Notes: a model not told the origin generated them from the sequence alone. Shown: positions 27,736-39,360, numbered from the stretch's first letter. The stretch: DNA of 64,000 nt from Methylosarcina fibrata AML-C10 (GCF_000372865.1 NZ_KB889965.1:3207450-3271449); one strand, 5' to 3'. A program made the numbers and translations.

Positions 27736-29574
27736 ATGAAGAAGCCTTTAAAAAGTTGGCTGCTTGCTTCAAGTGTGGCGTCAATCTTGGCCGCGCCAGC
27801 TATTTCAACTGCTAACAGCGATCTTGACCAACTGTCACAAAACCCTGCGAACTGGTCTATGTGGGGTGGCAACTACTCGGGTACCCGTTACAGCAAACTC
27901 GATCAAATCAATACCTCTAACGTAAAGAACCTGCAGCCGGCCTGGTCTTTCTCTACAGGTGTTTTACGTGGTCATGAAGGCGGCCCATTGGTCGTAAACG
28001 ATGTTCTTTACATTCACACACCTTTTCCCAATACCGTTTTCGCGATAGATCAAAAGACCCAATCCGTGATCTGGGAATACACTCCGACTCAAGACGCGGA
28101 CGTCACCATTCCGGTCATGTGTTGCGATACCGTTAACCGGGGTCTGGCCTACGGCGACGGCAAAATCTTCCTGCAACAATCCGATACCGTTTTGACCGCA
28201 CTGGACGCCAAAACCGGCAAACGGATCTGGAGCGTGCAAAACGGCGATCCGAAACTGGGCATGACCAACACCAACGCGCCGTTGGTCGTTAAAGACAAGG
28301 TGCTGACCGGCATCTCCGGCGGCGAATTCGGCGTCCGCGGCTTCCTGGCGGCTTACGACATCAAGACCGGCCAATTGGCCTGGAAAGGCTACAGCATGGG
28401 TCCGGACTCCGACACGCTGATCGATCCGAGCAAAACCACCACCTGGAAAGACGGCAAAGTCACTCCGGTCGGTCCTAACTCAAGCACCGGCACTTGGGAA
28501 GGCGATCAATGGAAAATCGGAGGCGGCACCACCTGGGGCTGGTACAGCTACGATCCTCAATTGAACCTGATTTACTACGGCTCCGGCAACCCGTCCACCT
28601 GGAACCCAACTCAACGTCCAGGCGACAACAAATGGTCCATGTCCTTGTGGGCTCGCGACGCGGATACCGGAGCCGTGAAATGGGTTTACCAGATGACGCC
28701 TCACGACGAATGGGACTATGACGGCATCAACGAAACCGTTCTGGTCGACCAGGAAGTCAAAGGCAAGATGCACAAAACCATCGTACATTTCGACCGTAAC
28801 GGTGTGGGCTATACCCTGGACCGTGAAAACGGCGAACTGCTGGTTGCCGAAAAATTCGACAAGTCGGTCAACTGGCTGACCCATGTCGACATGACTACCG
28901 GCCGTCCGGTAGGCGTGCCAAAATACAGCACCGAGCACAACGGTGAAGACGTCACTACCGAAGGCGCCTGCCCTGCCGCATTGGGTGCCAAAAACATGGC
29001 ACCTACGTCTTACTCTCCACAAACCGGGCTGTTCTACATTTCAGGCAATCACCTGTGCATGAACTACGAGCCGTTCGAAGTTTCCTACACAGCCGGTCAG
29101 CCTTATGTGGGCGCGACCCTGACCATGATGCCTGCCGGTGCGGACGTCATGACAGGACAACCCGACGGTTCGACCAACCTCGGCCAGTTCACTGCGTATG
29201 ATGCAAAAACAGGTAAGATCGTATGGTCCAACAAAGAGCCGTTTTCCGTCTGGTCAGGCTCTGTTGCCACCGCCGGCGGTGTGGTATTTTACGGTACGCT
29301 GGAAGGCTACCTGAAAGCAGTCGACGCAAAGACCGGGCAGGAACTGTACAAATTTAAAACGCCTTCCGGCATTATCGGCAACGTCAACACCTGGAGCTAT
29401 AACGGCAAACAATATGTCGGCGTACTGTCGGGTATCGGCGGCTGGGCAGGTATCGGCATCGCAGCCGGTCTCGAAGGTGAATCCGAAGGTTTGGGTGCCG
29501 TGGGTGCATACAGAAGCCTGAGTTCCTTCACCAAATTGGGCGGTACCCTGACTGTATTTGCATTGCCCAATTAA
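27736..29574 (+). CDS. xoxF: Lanthanide-dependent PQQ methanol dehydrogenase
   Basis: This 612-residue protein has a signal peptide (about residues 1-26) and the eight-bladed PQQ dehydrogenase repeats. Adjacent Cys129-Cys130 form the ring disulfide typical of the family. The active site reads WDYDG with Asp327 and Asp329; the second Asp marks XoxF enzymes and coordinates the lanthanide, where MxaF has Ala. Glu197 and Asn285 are the other likely metal ligands. It oxidises methanol in the periplasm and passes electrons to a cytochrome (XoxG), which is not here. AGGAG precedes the ATG. A xoxJ-like gene follows after a strong terminator. Confidence 0.97.
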   Translation: MKKPLKSWLLASSVASILAAPAISTANSDLDQLSQNPANWSMWGGNYSGTRYSKLDQINTSNVKNLQPAWSFSTGVLRGHEGGPLVVNDVLYIHTPFPNTVFAIDQKTQSVIWEYTPTQDADVTIPVMCCDTVNRGLAYGDGKIFLQQSDTVLTALDAKTGKRIWSVQNGDPKLGMTNTNAPLVVKDKVLTGISGGEFGVRGFLAAYDIKTGQLAWKGYSMGPDSDTLIDPSKTTTWKDGKVTPVGPNSSTGTWEGDQWKIGGGTTWGWYSYDPQLNLIYYGSGNPSTWNPTQRPGDNKWSMSLWARDADTGAVKWVYQMTPHDEWDYDGINETVLVDQEVKGKMHKTIVHFDRNGVGYTLDRENGELLVAEKFDKSVNWLTHVDMTTGRPVGVPKYSTEHNGEDVTTEGACPAALGAKNMAPTSYSPQTGLFYISGNHLCMNYEPFEVSYTAGQPYVGATLTMMPAGADVMTGQPDGSTNLGQFTAYDAKTGKIVWSNKEPFSVWSGSVATAGGVVFYGTLEGYLKAVDAKTGQELYKFKTPSGIIGNVNTWSYNGKQYVGVLSGIGGWAGIGIAAGLEGESEGLGAVGAYRSLSSFTKLGGTLTVFALPN

Positions 29575-29605
29575 AAACGATCCGATTGAGTTGGATTGAT
29601 CGCTG

Positions 29606-29643
29606 AAAGCCCTGGCTGATGATAATCAGCCAGGGCTTTTTTT
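29606..29643 (+). terminator. Strong rho-independent terminator after xoxF
   Basis: AAAGCCCTGGCTGAT pairs perfectly with ATCAGCCAGGGCTTT across GATA, followed by more T. It separates xoxF from xoxJ and would limit read-through, favouring excess XoxF over XoxJ. Confidence 0.95.
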
Positions 29644-29761
29644 GTGCGGAGCAAACCTTTGCGAGCCGAGAGGTTTTACCGAAGCGGCGATTTTTTTAAT
29701 TAAATCGCGGTTCCGTTTCTAGTAAACTATTCCATTATCGGCTATACATCGGGAGAATTTA

Positions 29762-30631
29762 ATGAGGGCTGCACCTCTAATTTATACAATACTGGCCGGC
29801 CTGTTGCTGGCTTCAAGCACGTTTTCAGCTTCAGCGGCGGATAAATTCAAGGTCTGCGCCGATCCGTTAAATCCGCCTTACTCGACAAAAAAGCAGGACG
29901 GCTTCGAAAACAAAATCGCCGAACTGTTCGCCGAAAAACTCGGGCAGACCATCGAGTACACCTGGTTTCCTCAACGCATCGGCTTTATTCGCAATACGTT
30001 GAACGCACCGGTCGACGAGAGCAAAGTCGACAGCGACGAATACAAGTGCGACGTCGTGATGGGCGTGCCGGCGGGCTTCGACCTGGCATTGACCACCGCG
30101 CCCTACTACCAGTCGACTTATGTCTTGCTGATCGCCAAGGGACGCGGCTTCGACGACGTCCAGGAGGCTTCGGAGCTGGCCGGTCTGCCTTTGCAGCGCC
30201 AGGAAGAGTTAAAAATCGCGATGTTCGACCGCGGACCCGGTACTGCCTGGCTGCAACAGCAGGGCTTGCTCGACGTCGGCATTCCTTATCAATCGATGTC
30301 GGGAGACAGCGAAAACAACGTGGCGATGCAGATTGCCAGGGACATGAAGGCAAAAAAGATCAATATGGTAATTTTATGGGGTCCGCTGGCCGGCTACGTC
30401 ATCTCGCAGAGCCCCAAAAACAGCTATACGATGATACCCATGAAGTCGACGCCGGGACTGAAAATGGAATTTGCGATGGCAATGGGCGTGCGCAACGGCG
30501 ACAAAGCCCGGAAAGAGATGCTGGATCGGCTGATTGCCGAAAATAAGGAGAAGATCCGGGCCATCATCGCTTCCTACAACATTCCATTAACCGAGATCAA
30601 GGCCCACGATATCCCGAAGGACGACGACTGA
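29762..30631 (+). CDS. xoxJ: XoxJ-like periplasmic protein
   Basis: This 289-residue protein with a signal peptide (about residues 1-25) has a type II periplasmic binding fold (FKVCADPLNPPYSTKKQDGFENKIAE, then DVVMGVPAGFD). MxaJ and XoxJ proteins accompany methanol dehydrogenases and are thought to activate or mature them. Cys29 and Cys98 may form a disulfide. It starts 187 bp after xoxF, beyond a terminator. Confidence 0.9.
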   Translation: MRAAPLIYTILAGLLLASSTFSASAADKFKVCADPLNPPYSTKKQDGFENKIAELFAEKLGQTIEYTWFPQRIGFIRNTLNAPVDESKVDSDEYKCDVVMGVPAGFDLALTTAPYYQSTYVLLIAKGRGFDDVQEASELAGLPLQRQEELKIAMFDRGPGTAWLQQQGLLDVGIPYQSMSGDSENNVAMQIARDMKAKKINMVILWGPLAGYVISQSPKNSYTMIPMKSTPGLKMEFAMAMGVRNGDKARKEMLDRLIAENKEKIRAIIASYNIPLTEIKAHDIPKDDD

Positions 30632-30700
30632 GTTTTGCTGTCTGCCCCTTTTTCGGCAAGGGAGGCAAAGAGCCAAAGCCTCCCTTGGCGCCCGTTCCCG

Positions 30701-32182
30701 TCACTTGCGGTCGTAGAGCTCCACCCAGTGGGCCAGTTTCTCGGCGCGTTCGGAGGTCAATTGCTCCCATTGAAAGCGCCAGAGCCAGTTTCCGTGGCAA
30801 GTGCCGGGAATGTTCATCCGGTGTTCGGTGCCCAATTCCAGGATGTCCTGCATCGGGATGACGGCAAGGTTGGCCACCGACCGGAAAGCCGCCTGGATCA
30901 GCGCGCAGTTCAGCGTCGTCGACGGAAATCCGAGATATTCGTAGACATGGTACCTTTCATGATCGCCGAGCTTGTCGGCCCAGCCCACCGTGGTATCGTT
31001 GTCATGCGTTCCGGTATAGACAATACTGTTTTTTTCATGATGGTCGGGTAGATAAGGATTATCGGGACCGCTGCCGAAAGCAAACTGCAGAATCTTCATG
31101 CCGGGCAAATTAAATTCGTCCCTCAACTCCTCAACTTCCGGCGTGATGATGCCGAGATCTTCGGCGACCAGCGGGATCTGGCCGAATTCATCCTGGATGG
31201 CCTGCAACAACGGCTTGCCGGGCGCTTTCACCCATTTGCCGTTGATCGCCGTTTCTTCATTGGCCGGTATTTCCCAGGCCGCCTCGAAGCCACGAAAATG
31301 ATCGATTCGAATGATGTCGAACTGTTCCAACAGGGTTTCCATTCTTTTCAGCCACCAATCGAAACCGTTCTCTATCAAAGTTTGCCAGTTATAATGAGGA
31401 TTGCCCCAGCGCTGCCCGGTTGCGGAAAAATAATCCGGAGGCACGCCGGCCACCACGGTCATTTCCCCGGCGTCGTCGAGTTTGAAAACGTCCCGGTTGG
31501 CCCAAACGTCGGCGCTGTCGTAAGAAACAAAAATGGGAATGTCGCCGAACAGCAGGACGTCGCGCAAATTGGCGTAGGCTTTCAATTCCATCCATTGCCG
31601 GAAAAATACGTATTGCTCGAATTTGATGCAGTCGATCGCATCCTTTAAACGTTTCCGGGCTTCCTTGATTACCCGCACGTCCCGTTCCTTGTAGGGCTCG
31701 GGCCACTGATTCCAGCATTGCCCGCCAAATTCCTCGCGAAGCGCGATAAACAAGGCAAAATCGTCGAGCCAATAGGCTTTTGCCCGGCAAAAATGAGCGA
31801 AGTCGGCTTTGTCATGCTCTTCCGCACGCGCCAGAAATCCTTGATAAGCTTTTCTGATCAGAAAACTTTTATCTTCTTTCGAGGCTTCCGACACGCGGTC
31901 GTGAACATTCAACCAGCCGACCTTGATCAGGTTATCGATATTGATCAGCGAAGGATTGCCGGCATGAGCCGATAGACAGGCATAAGGCGAGCCTTCCGCG
32001 TGGGTCATGCCCAAAGGCAGCGTTTGCCAGACGGTCAGTCCGGAGTTTTTAAGAAAATCGACGAAATAGTAGGCATCCTGTCCCAGGTCTCCCTGTTCGC
32101 CGGTTCCCGGCAGCGAGGTGATGTGAAGCAGAATACCGGCACGGCGTTTGTTTAGAAGATTATTCAAGTTGTGTGATCTCAA
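30701..32182 (-). CDS. malQ: 4-alpha-glucanotransferase (amylomaltase)
   Basis: This 493-residue GH77 enzyme begins near RRAGILLHITSLPG, with the conserved blocks IRIDHFRGFEAAWEIP (catalytic Asp), VAEDLGIIT (acid/base Glu region) and YTGTHDNDTTVGW. It rearranges alpha-1,4 glucans in glycogen turnover. The only plausible start is TTG at 32182, one base after the stop of the upstream GH57 gene, so translation is coupled. Product length is normal for MalQ. Confidence 0.95.
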   Translation of the reverse strand: MRSHNLNNLLNKRRAGILLHITSLPGTGEQGDLGQDAYYFVDFLKNSGLTVWQTLPLGMTHAEGSPYACLSAHAGNPSLINIDNLIKVGWLNVHDRVSEASKEDKSFLIRKAYQGFLARAEEHDKADFAHFCRAKAYWLDDFALFIALREEFGGQCWNQWPEPYKERDVRVIKEARKRLKDAIDCIKFEQYVFFRQWMELKAYANLRDVLLFGDIPIFVSYDSADVWANRDVFKLDDAGEMTVVAGVPPDYFSATGQRWGNPHYNWQTLIENGFDWWLKRMETLLEQFDIIRIDHFRGFEAAWEIPANEETAINGKWVKAPGKPLLQAIQDEFGQIPLVAEDLGIITPEVEELRDEFNLPGMKILQFAFGSGPDNPYLPDHHEKNSIVYTGTHDNDTTVGWADKLGDHERYHVYEYLGFPSTTLNCALIQAAFRSVANLAVIPMQDILELGTEHRMNIPGTCHGNWLWRFQWEQLTSERAEKLAHWVELYDRK

Positions 32183-32183
32183 G

Positions 32184-33875
32184 TTATTGTTCTACGCCGT
32201 GGCGCATGGTTCCACCCATCGCCGGAGCGCCTGTCCCCTGGGTAAATGACAAGGCCAGATAAGGCGGAGGCTCCTTACCCAGCAATTGGTATAAATTGGT
32301 CAAGTTTAGGCGGTACTGTTTTTCAAAACTGCTGACCGCATATTCCGGATTGTAGTCGCCGAACCACCAGAACCAGTCGGAACCCTCACAAACCGCCAAC
32401 TGAAGTTCGGCCTGCCTTAACTGCGAATCGCCAAGCCTTCCTGCGGCTACGGCCTGGTCGAATTCCTTTTTGACGTCGCCCAGCATGTCCCAGCCGCGAT
32501 TCTTGTCGGTGGATCCTATCCACGTCGAAAAGGTACCGTAGACCCAACTGCCTGCCGCCAGACGGACCAACGGTTTGACCGGCACTTTTTCCTTCAAGCA
32601 GGCCGAAAAAGTAGTCAACTCGATATCGGGATGTCCGGCCAGCCGTTCATACAAGCCGCGCAAGAAATAATAGCCGTTATACGGAAAATACTCCCAGGCA
32701 TTTTCTCCGTCCATGATGATCGAGACAACGGCGTCTCCAGACTCGTGAGCGGCAATATTTTCCAAATGATGAATCAAATCGGCCACGGCATCGTCCGCGT
32801 GCCATTTCGAATACTCGAAACCGATCCGATCCGACAAGCCGTCATCGCGAAAAAAACAGGCGATGCCGTTTTTTTTCAGCCTGAACGGATGGTGCAGGCT
32901 GACAGGGCGATGATTTTCCGGCAAATTCAGGCTGTGGCTCAACACGGCGCCGCCGCTGGCCGCCCATTTAAACCCGAAATCACCCAAAAGTTTCAGAGCA
33001 TATTGACTGATCGACCCCTCGGATGGCCAGACGCCCTTGGGCTTGAAGCCGAAAAATCGTTTGAACGTCTCAACGCCCTTTTCGATGTGCCATAGCGCGC
33101 GTTCTTCTCCGCCCGGATACAGGTCGAGTTCGGGCAAGGAACAGCCGGGCATGGCTTCGTGAGCCGATTTCAGATCCAGCAGCAAAGGCAGGATCGGATG
33201 GGCATAGGGGCTAACGGAAAGCTCTATCTGACCCTTTTTGGCCAGCGTCTTATAGCGATAAATCACGTTGGCCAGCAATTCGCCCATGATTTCCAGAATT
33301 TGCAGCCGGTCGTGCAACGTATAGCCGCCACCCTTTTCGATCAGGTGTTTGATGCGGTTATCCGTTAATTTAACCGTTTCTCCCATCCAGGCCAGATGAT
33401 ACCAAACCAGCATGTCGGCAATAAACTGGGAGTTGACGTATGCCAGCGCCCCGTAATGCTGTTCCAGCCATTCCGCCATTTCAACCAGTTTCCGGAAGGC
33501 GGGATATCGATCGATCTGCCTTTCGCGATGGGCCCGCATGCAGTTCTTGATCAATTGCGAGCGCGCTTCCGGATCCTCGGGAAGATCGGCAGCCACCAAG
33601 GCCGCCAGCAAGTGATCCGTCAGGGCACGGCCGTGATTCAGATAGCCGCTCACCTGATTGGCATACGCTTCGATCTGCTCCAGCAAAATCGGCGCAAAGT
33701 TCACGACCGCTCTCGCCTCCGGAACCGCTTCCAGATGCGCCGCCATATCGACATAATCCTTGATGACGTGAAGGTAGGTCCAGGGCAAAACGAACTCTCC
33801 CGAATGCAGATCCCTGTATTCGGGCTGGTGCATGTGCCAGCACAAAACAAGCTTTAATTTTTTTCTTTCGGACAT
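32184..33875 (-). CDS. GH57-family glycoside hydrolase (amylopullulanase/branching type)
   Basis: This 563-residue protein starts KLKLVLCWHMHQPEYRD, the GH57 signature with HQP. GVWPSEGSIS carries the likely catalytic Glu, and VVSIIMDGENAWEYFP the second conserved block. GH57 enzymes act on alpha-glucans as amylases, amylopullulanases, 4-alpha-glucanotransferases or branching enzymes; the DGENAWEYFP block favours the amylopullulanase-like group. Coupled to malQ downstream and next to glgC, so it probably trims or remodels glycogen in the cytoplasm. Confidence 0.92.
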   Translation of the reverse strand: MSERKKLKLVLCWHMHQPEYRDLHSGEFVLPWTYLHVIKDYVDMAAHLEAVPEARAVVNFAPILLEQIEAYANQVSGYLNHGRALTDHLLAALVAADLPEDPEARSQLIKNCMRAHRERQIDRYPAFRKLVEMAEWLEQHYGALAYVNSQFIADMLVWYHLAWMGETVKLTDNRIKHLIEKGGGYTLHDRLQILEIMGELLANVIYRYKTLAKKGQIELSVSPYAHPILPLLLDLKSAHEAMPGCSLPELDLYPGGEERALWHIEKGVETFKRFFGFKPKGVWPSEGSISQYALKLLGDFGFKWAASGGAVLSHSLNLPENHRPVSLHHPFRLKKNGIACFFRDDGLSDRIGFEYSKWHADDAVADLIHHLENIAAHESGDAVVSIIMDGENAWEYFPYNGYYFLRGLYERLAGHPDIELTTFSACLKEKVPVKPLVRLAAGSWVYGTFSTWIGSTDKNRGWDMLGDVKKEFDQAVAAGRLGDSQLRQAELQLAVCEGSDWFWWFGDYNPEYAVSSFEKQYRLNLTNLYQLLGKEPPPYLALSFTQGTGAPAMGGTMRHGVEQ

Positions 33876-33991
33876 GACGGCCGCAGTCGCCCAACCGGCA
33901 ATGGCAAAACAGCTTGGCCGAGGCGGCAGGACATTTTCAGGGAAATGAAATACGCCGCCGAACGAAAGGCCGGCGGCAGGATCAGGGTGTA

Positions 33992-35251
33992 TTATCTTAC
34001 AAAATGCAGTTTTTGCCCCAACATTTCGGGAGTGACCAGGACCACCCCACCCGGGCTGACATAATATTTCTTCTTGTCTTCTTCCAGATTTTCGCCGATG
34101 ACGGTGCCTTCCGGAATTTCACAGCCTTTTTCTATGATGGCTCGGGTAATCCGGCAATGCCGGCCGATGTTCGCCTGCGGCAAGACAATCGAATCTTCCA
34201 CGGTCGTATAGGAGTTCACCCGGACGTTCGAGAACAGCAGAGAATGTCTTACGGTCGCGCCGGAAATCACGCAGCCGCCCGATACCATCGAGTCCACCGC
34301 ATGCCCTCTTCTTTCTTCCTCGTCGAACACGAATTTGGCGGGCGGCGTTTGTTCCTGGTAAGTCCAGATCGGCCAGTAGGTGTCGTACAGATTCAAATCG
34401 GGCTTGACGTTGACCAGTTCCATGTTGGCCGACCAGTAGGCGTCGATCGTACCCACGTCCCGCCAGTAGCTTTGCACGCCGCTTTGCATGTCCAGAAACG
34501 GATACGCATTGACGATATATTTGTCGATAACGGACGGGATGATGTCCTTGCCGAAATCGTGATTCGAATTTTTGGTGTCGGCATCCTTGATGAGCTGTTC
34601 GAACAAAAAGGCGGCGTTGAAAACATAGATCCCCATCGAAGCCAGCGCAGTGTCTTTACGGCCCGGCATCACGGGCGGATTGGCCGGCTTTTCGATAAAA
34701 GACCTCACCCTTCTGTTTTCGTCGACGCCCATGACTCCGAAAGCGGTGGCTTCCTCCAGCGAGACTTCGATGCAGCCGATGGTCAGATCGGCCTTCCGTT
34801 CGACGTGATCCGCGAGCATTGCGGCATAATCCATTTTATAAATGTGATCGCCGGCCAGCACCAGGATGAACTCCGGATCGCGGTTGCGCAGGATGTCGAT
34901 GTTCTGGAACACGGCATCGGCCGTCCCTTTGTACCACGAGTCTTCGCCGTGACGCTGCTGCGCCGGCATCAAATGGACGTACTCGCCGAATTCGCCGGTC
35001 AGAAAACCCCATCCCAATTGCAGATGCCGAATCAACGAATCGGCCTTGTATTGCGTCAGCACGCCGATCTTGCGTATTCCGGAATTCAAACAATTGGACA
35101 ACGGAAAATCTATAATACGGAATTTACCACCGAAAGGAACGGCCGGTTTGGCCCGCCAATCCGTCATGTTCATCAATCGGGACCCTCGTCCGCCTGCCAG
35201 GATTAAAGCTATCGTCTTGCGGGTTAAATGGCTCACTAAAAAATCTGGCAT
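33992..35251 (-). CDS. glgC: Glucose-1-phosphate adenylyltransferase
   Basis: This 419-residue protein has the nucleotidyltransferase motif [15 protein letters not shown] followed by [21 protein letters not shown], and the substrate site EKPANPP. A left-handed beta-helix region forms the C-terminus. It makes ADP-glucose, the committed step of bacterial glycogen synthesis, and is normally controlled allosterically. It is divergent from glgB and shares a short regulatory gap with it. Confidence 0.97.
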   Translation of the reverse strand: MPDFLVSHLTRKTIALILAGGRGSRLMNMTDWRAKPAVPFGGKFRIIDFPLSNCLNSGIRKIGVLTQYKADSLIRHLQLGWGFLTGEFGEYVHLMPAQQRHGEDSWYKGTADAVFQNIDILRNRDPEFILVLAGDHIYKMDYAAMLADHVERKADLTIGCIEVSLEEATAFGVMGVDENRRVRSFIEKPANPPVMPGRKDTALASMGIYVFNAAFLFEQLIKDADTKNSNHDFGKDIIPSVIDKYIVNAYPFLDMQSGVQSYWRDVGTIDAYWSANMELVNVKPDLNLYDTYWPIWTYQEQTPPAKFVFDEEERRGHAVDSMVSGGCVISGATVRHSLLFSNVRVNSYTTVEDSIVLPQANIGRHCRITRAIIEKGCEIPEGTVIGENLEEDKKKYYVSPGGVVLVTPEMLGQKLHFVR

Positions 35252-35280
35252 GGTTTTTCTCCCGGTAGAATAGATTCACA

Positions 35281-37782
35281 ATGATTGAGGTGTTTGGTAA
35301 CATTGAGCGGAAGTTATTCTACTACATTGAGGCTGATACAGTGAAAAGACGATCAAAAAATTCATCCGCTTCCGATTCTACCGCTACCGCTGACGCAAGC
35401 ACCCCGACTGTTGAACCTGTGAAAGCCACGCCGGCTGCACAGAGCGCCTCTAAAAAAGAAAAAGTAACGGCCGCCGCTACGGCCGATGCCGACCTGGCCT
35501 CGCCGGCCGCGGCCCCTACGGCAAAATCCCCGGCGGCGGAACCGGCTAAAGCCAGAAAAACGCCCAAAGCATCGGAGCCGGCCGCGTCCGTTGACGCCAC
35601 GTCTCCACCAGCCGAGGCCCCCGTCCGGCTGACCGACGATTACGAAAAAATCATCAAGGCCCGCCATCACGATCCCTTTTCAATCCTCGGACGCCATCCG
35701 AAGAACGACCGTATCGAAATCCGGGTTTTTCTGCCTCACGCCGAAACAGTCCATCTGGGAAGCAGCGACGGCCCTCGGTTCGAACGCATCCACGGCACCG
35801 ATTTCTTCATCTATAAAGCCGAAAAGGATGAATTGCCACCGCATTACAAACTGGTATGGACGGATAAAAGCGGGCATCGTCACGAAAACTACGATCCGTA
35901 CGATTTCGCCAAGCAGTTGCCGGACTTCGACATCCATTTGTTCGGCGAAGGCAAGCACTGGCACATTTATCAGAAACTGGGCGCCCACCTGCACCAGGTG
36001 GACGGCATCGACGGCGTGTTTTTTGCGGTATGGGCGCCCAATGCCGGCCGCGTCAGCGTCGTCGGCGACTTCAACCGCTGGGACGGCCGTTGCCATCCGA
36101 TGCGCAATCTCGGCGGCTGCGGCATCTGGGAGATCTTTATTCCCGGCTTGAAAGAAGGCTGTTTGTACAAATTCGAAATCTCGAACCGGGACAGCGGCGA
36201 CATTCTGATCAAAAGCGATCCCTACGGGCAGTATTTCGAATTCCGCCCCAGCACGTCCTCCATCGTCCTCAAGGAAAACACCTACCATTGGCTCGATCAC
36301 CAATGGATGAACAACCGCATCCATCACAACTGGCTGCGCCAGCCCATGAGCATCTACGAGGTGCATCTGGGTTCCTGGAGCCGCGATGCTCAGGGCAACT
36401 TTTTGAGCTACCGGGAACTTGCCCGGCAACTGGTGGATTACGTCAAACAGATGGGCTTCACCCACATCGAACTCCTGCCTGTTACCGAACATCCCCTCGA
36501 TATTTCCTGGGGCTACCAGACCACCGGTTATTTCGCGCCCACCAGCCGTTTCGGTACGCCCGACGATTTCCGCTACTTCGTCGACGTCTGTCATCAAAAC
36601 AACGTCGGCGTCATTCTCGACTGGGTGCCTGCGCACTTTCCGAAGGATTCGTTCGCTCTGGCGCGCTTCGACGGCAGCGCCCTGTACGAACACGAAGATC
36701 CCCGCAAAGGCGAACACCGCGACTGGGGAACGCTGATTTACAATTACGGCCGCAACGAAGTCAAAAACTTCTTGTTGTCCAGCGCGATGTACTGGCTGGA
36801 AGAATTCCATCTGGACGGACTCCGGGTCGACGCGGTCGCCTCGATGCTGTACCTGGACTATTCCCGCAGCGCCAACGACTGGATTCCCAACCAATACGGC
36901 GGTAATGAAAATCTGGAAGCGATCGAGTTTTTAAGGGAGCTGAACGCGGTCACGCACGATCAGCATCCGGGCACCGTAATCATGGCCGAGGAATCGACCG
37001 CCTGGCCCCAGGTCACGCGTCCCACCTGGACCGGCGGACTCGGTTTCTCGATGAAATGGAACATGGGCTGGATGCACGACACGCTCGCCTACATGAGCCT
37101 GGATCCGGTGCACCGGATGCACCACCACGATCAGCTCACTTTCGGCCTGCTCTACGCCTTTACCGAAAACTTCGTGCTGCCTTTTTCGCACGACGAAGTC
37201 GTGCACGGCAAGGGCTCGCTGGTGAACAAAATGCCCGGCGACGAATGGCAGCGCTTCGCCAACCTGCGCCTGCTGTTGACCTTCATGTACACCTATCCCG
37301 GCAAGAAGCTGCTGTTCATGGGCTGCGAGTTCGGCCAGGGCACCGAATGGAACGTCAACAAGTCGCTCGACTGGTACGTGCTCGATTACGCCCATCACCG
37401 GGGCGTGCAAAGCCTGGTCAAGGACTTGAACCATCTTTACAAAACCCATCCGGCCCTGTTCACTCACGATTTCGAGCATCAGGGCTTCGAATGGATCGAT
37501 TGCCATGACATCCAGCAGTCGGTGATCAGCTTCCGGCGCAAGTGCGAATTCGAAGAACTGATCGTGGTCCTGAATTTTACTCCGGTGCCACGGGAGAATT
37601 ACCGCATCGGCCTGCCCGAAGCCGGCACGTATGCCGAAATCTTCAATTCCGACTCCAAATATTACGACGGCAGCAACATGGGTAACGGGGTCGTGACCTC
37701 GGAGCCGATGCCCTGGATGAATCTTCCTCATTCCGTCAGCATGACCCTGCCTCCGTTGGGCGGGATAATCTTAAAGTTATAA
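35281..37782 (+). CDS. glgB: 1,4-alpha-glucan branching enzyme with long low-complexity N-terminus
   Basis: This 833-residue GH13/CBM48 enzyme has the catalytic blocks [17 protein letters not shown] (nucleophile Asp), [10 protein letters not shown] (Glu) and [13 protein letters not shown]. It adds alpha-1,6 branches to glycogen. About 115 residues ahead of the first conserved domain are rich in Ala, Pro, Lys, Ser and Thr and look disordered; most GlgB proteins lack this. A GTG at 35341 (VKRRSKN), with GAGG upstream, is a possible alternative start and would leave a larger divergent promoter gap to glgC. It is followed by glgA after 16 bp. Confidence 0.95.
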   Translation: MIEVFGNIERKLFYYIEADTVKRRSKNSSASDSTATADASTPTVEPVKATPAAQSASKKEKVTAAATADADLASPAAAPTAKSPAAEPAKARKTPKASEPAASVDATSPPAEAPVRLTDDYEKIIKARHHDPFSILGRHPKNDRIEIRVFLPHAETVHLGSSDGPRFERIHGTDFFIYKAEKDELPPHYKLVWTDKSGHRHENYDPYDFAKQLPDFDIHLFGEGKHWHIYQKLGAHLHQVDGIDGVFFAVWAPNAGRVSVVGDFNRWDGRCHPMRNLGGCGIWEIFIPGLKEGCLYKFEISNRDSGDILIKSDPYGQYFEFRPSTSSIVLKENTYHWLDHQWMNNRIHHNWLRQPMSIYEVHLGSWSRDAQGNFLSYRELARQLVDYVKQMGFTHIELLPVTEHPLDISWGYQTTGYFAPTSRFGTPDDFRYFVDVCHQNNVGVILDWVPAHFPKDSFALARFDGSALYEHEDPRKGEHRDWGTLIYNYGRNEVKNFLLSSAMYWLEEFHLDGLRVDAVASMLYLDYSRSANDWIPNQYGGNENLEAIEFLRELNAVTHDQHPGTVIMAEESTAWPQVTRPTWTGGLGFSMKWNMGWMHDTLAYMSLDPVHRMHHHDQLTFGLLYAFTENFVLPFSHDEVVHGKGSLVNKMPGDEWQRFANLRLLLTFMYTYPGKKLLFMGCEFGQGTEWNVNKSLDWYVLDYAHHRGVQSLVKDLNHLYKTHPALFTHDFEHQGFEWIDCHDIQQSVISFRRKCEFEELIVVLNFTPVPRENYRIGLPEAGTYAEIFNSDSKYYDGSNMGNGVVTSEPMPWMNLPHSVSMTLPPLGGIILKL

Positions 37783-37798
37783 CCGGGCCGATGCACGC

Positions 37799-39235
37799 AT
37801 GAAAAAAATACTTTTCGTCACCAGCGAAGCCCATCCCCTGATTAAAACCGGAGGACTGGCCGACGTTTCCGGCAGCCTGCCCAAGGCCCTGGCCGAACTG
37901 GAGCAGGACATCCGGCTGATCGTTCCGAAATACCAGGCGCTCAATACGCACGGGGAAGACATACGCTATGTCTGCTCCCTGCGCATCGACAATCGGAATA
38001 TCAATATCCTGGAAACCCGCCTGCCCGACAGCAAGGTCACCGTCTGGCTGGTCGATTATCCGGCCTATTTCAATTTTCCCGGCAATCCGTACGTCGATGA
38101 GGAAGGCAGCCCCTGGCCCAATAATGCGGAGCGTTTTGCGCTTTTCTGCCGGGTCGCCGTCGAAGTCGCGATGGACCGGATCAATCAGCACTGGAAGCCG
38201 GACATCGTTCATTGCAACGATTGGCAAAGCGGCCTGGTGCCCGCGCTGCTCTCGCTGGAATTCGGTCCGCCCGCCACGGTTTTCACGATTCACAACATGG
38301 CGTATCAGGGCCTGTTCCCGATCGCTGCGGCAACGGCGCTGAATCTGCCGGGCCAACTGGTTCATCCGGAGGGGCTGGAGTTCCATAATATGTTGTCTTT
38401 CATCAAAGGCGGCCTGGTCTACAGCGATCACATCACCACCGTCAGTCCCACTTACGCCATGGAAATCCAGACGCCGGATTTCGGTTACGGACTGGAAGGC
38501 TTGCTGGCCTATCGCAAAGAGATCCTGAGCGGCATTCTTAACGGCATCGATACCGACCAGTGGAATCCGGAAACGGATCCGCTGATCGCCCGGAATTACA
38601 AGTCGGTATCGCTTCTCGAGAAACAGTACAACAAATCCGAACTGCAAAGGCGGATGGAACTGCCGGTTAACGACCACATTCCTTTATTCGGAGTGATCGG
38701 ACGGCTGGTCGAACAAAAAGGCATCGACATGATTCTGGACTGCCTGCCCGACATGGTGTCGATGCCCATGCAATTCGTCCTGCTCGGCAGCGGCGACAAA
38801 GGGTTTGAAAACAAACTGAAAAATTTCTCCCATTTGTATCCCGATAAAATCGCGGTTACCCTCGGCTACAACGAATCGTTGGCCCATCTGATCGAAGCCG
38901 GCGCCGACGTTTTTCTGATGCCGTCGCGGTTCGAGCCGTGCGGCTTGAATCAAATGTACAGCCAGCGCTACGGCACCATTCCCATCGTTCGAAAAACCGG
39001 GGGACTGGCGGACACCGTCGTCGACAGCCTGCCTCACACGCTTACGGACAGTACGGCGACGGGCATCGTCTTTAACGAAGCCAGCGCCAGCGCGTTAATG
39101 GAAGCAATCAAACGGACCCTGATCCTGTATCACAATCACGAGGCCTGGAAAAAAATGCAGGTGAACGGCATGCAGAAAGATTTTTCCTGGCAGCAAAGCG
39201 CCCGGCATTATCTGGACTTGTACCAAAACCTTTAA
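37799..39235 (+). CDS. glgA: Glycogen synthase (ADP-glucose type)
   Basis: This 478-residue GT5 enzyme has the ADP-glucose site KTGGLADVSGSLPKAL near the start, and the C-terminal block SRFEPCGLNQMYSQRYG with RKTGGLADTV. GlgA extends the alpha-1,4 chain of glycogen from ADP-glucose. It is 16 bp after glgB, in one operon. The CBM21-containing gene follows after 125 bp. Confidence 0.97.
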   Translation: MKKILFVTSEAHPLIKTGGLADVSGSLPKALAELEQDIRLIVPKYQALNTHGEDIRYVCSLRIDNRNINILETRLPDSKVTVWLVDYPAYFNFPGNPYVDEEGSPWPNNAERFALFCRVAVEVAMDRINQHWKPDIVHCNDWQSGLVPALLSLEFGPPATVFTIHNMAYQGLFPIAAATALNLPGQLVHPEGLEFHNMLSFIKGGLVYSDHITTVSPTYAMEIQTPDFGYGLEGLLAYRKEILSGILNGIDTDQWNPETDPLIARNYKSVSLLEKQYNKSELQRRMELPVNDHIPLFGVIGRLVEQKGIDMILDCLPDMVSMPMQFVLLGSGDKGFENKLKNFSHLYPDKIAVTLGYNESLAHLIEAGADVFLMPSRFEPCGLNQMYSQRYGTIPIVRKTGGLADTVVDSLPHTLTDSTATGIVFNEASASALMEAIKRTLILYHNHEAWKKMQVNGMQKDFSWQQSARHYLDLYQNL

Positions 39236-39360
39236 AAAGAACCATTTTCGGTATGGACCTTGCTTTGTTTTAGATGACGTGCTTCTCTGCGGCCAGCTTT
39301 GCCCGGCCGCACAACTTCACGACTTCAGGTTTCCGGCGCCTATCTTCGGGGAAATAACGG

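Noticed and set aside
35680..36894. 404-codon open frame antisense to glgB
   Set aside because: No recognisable domain, and the glgB frame is certain.
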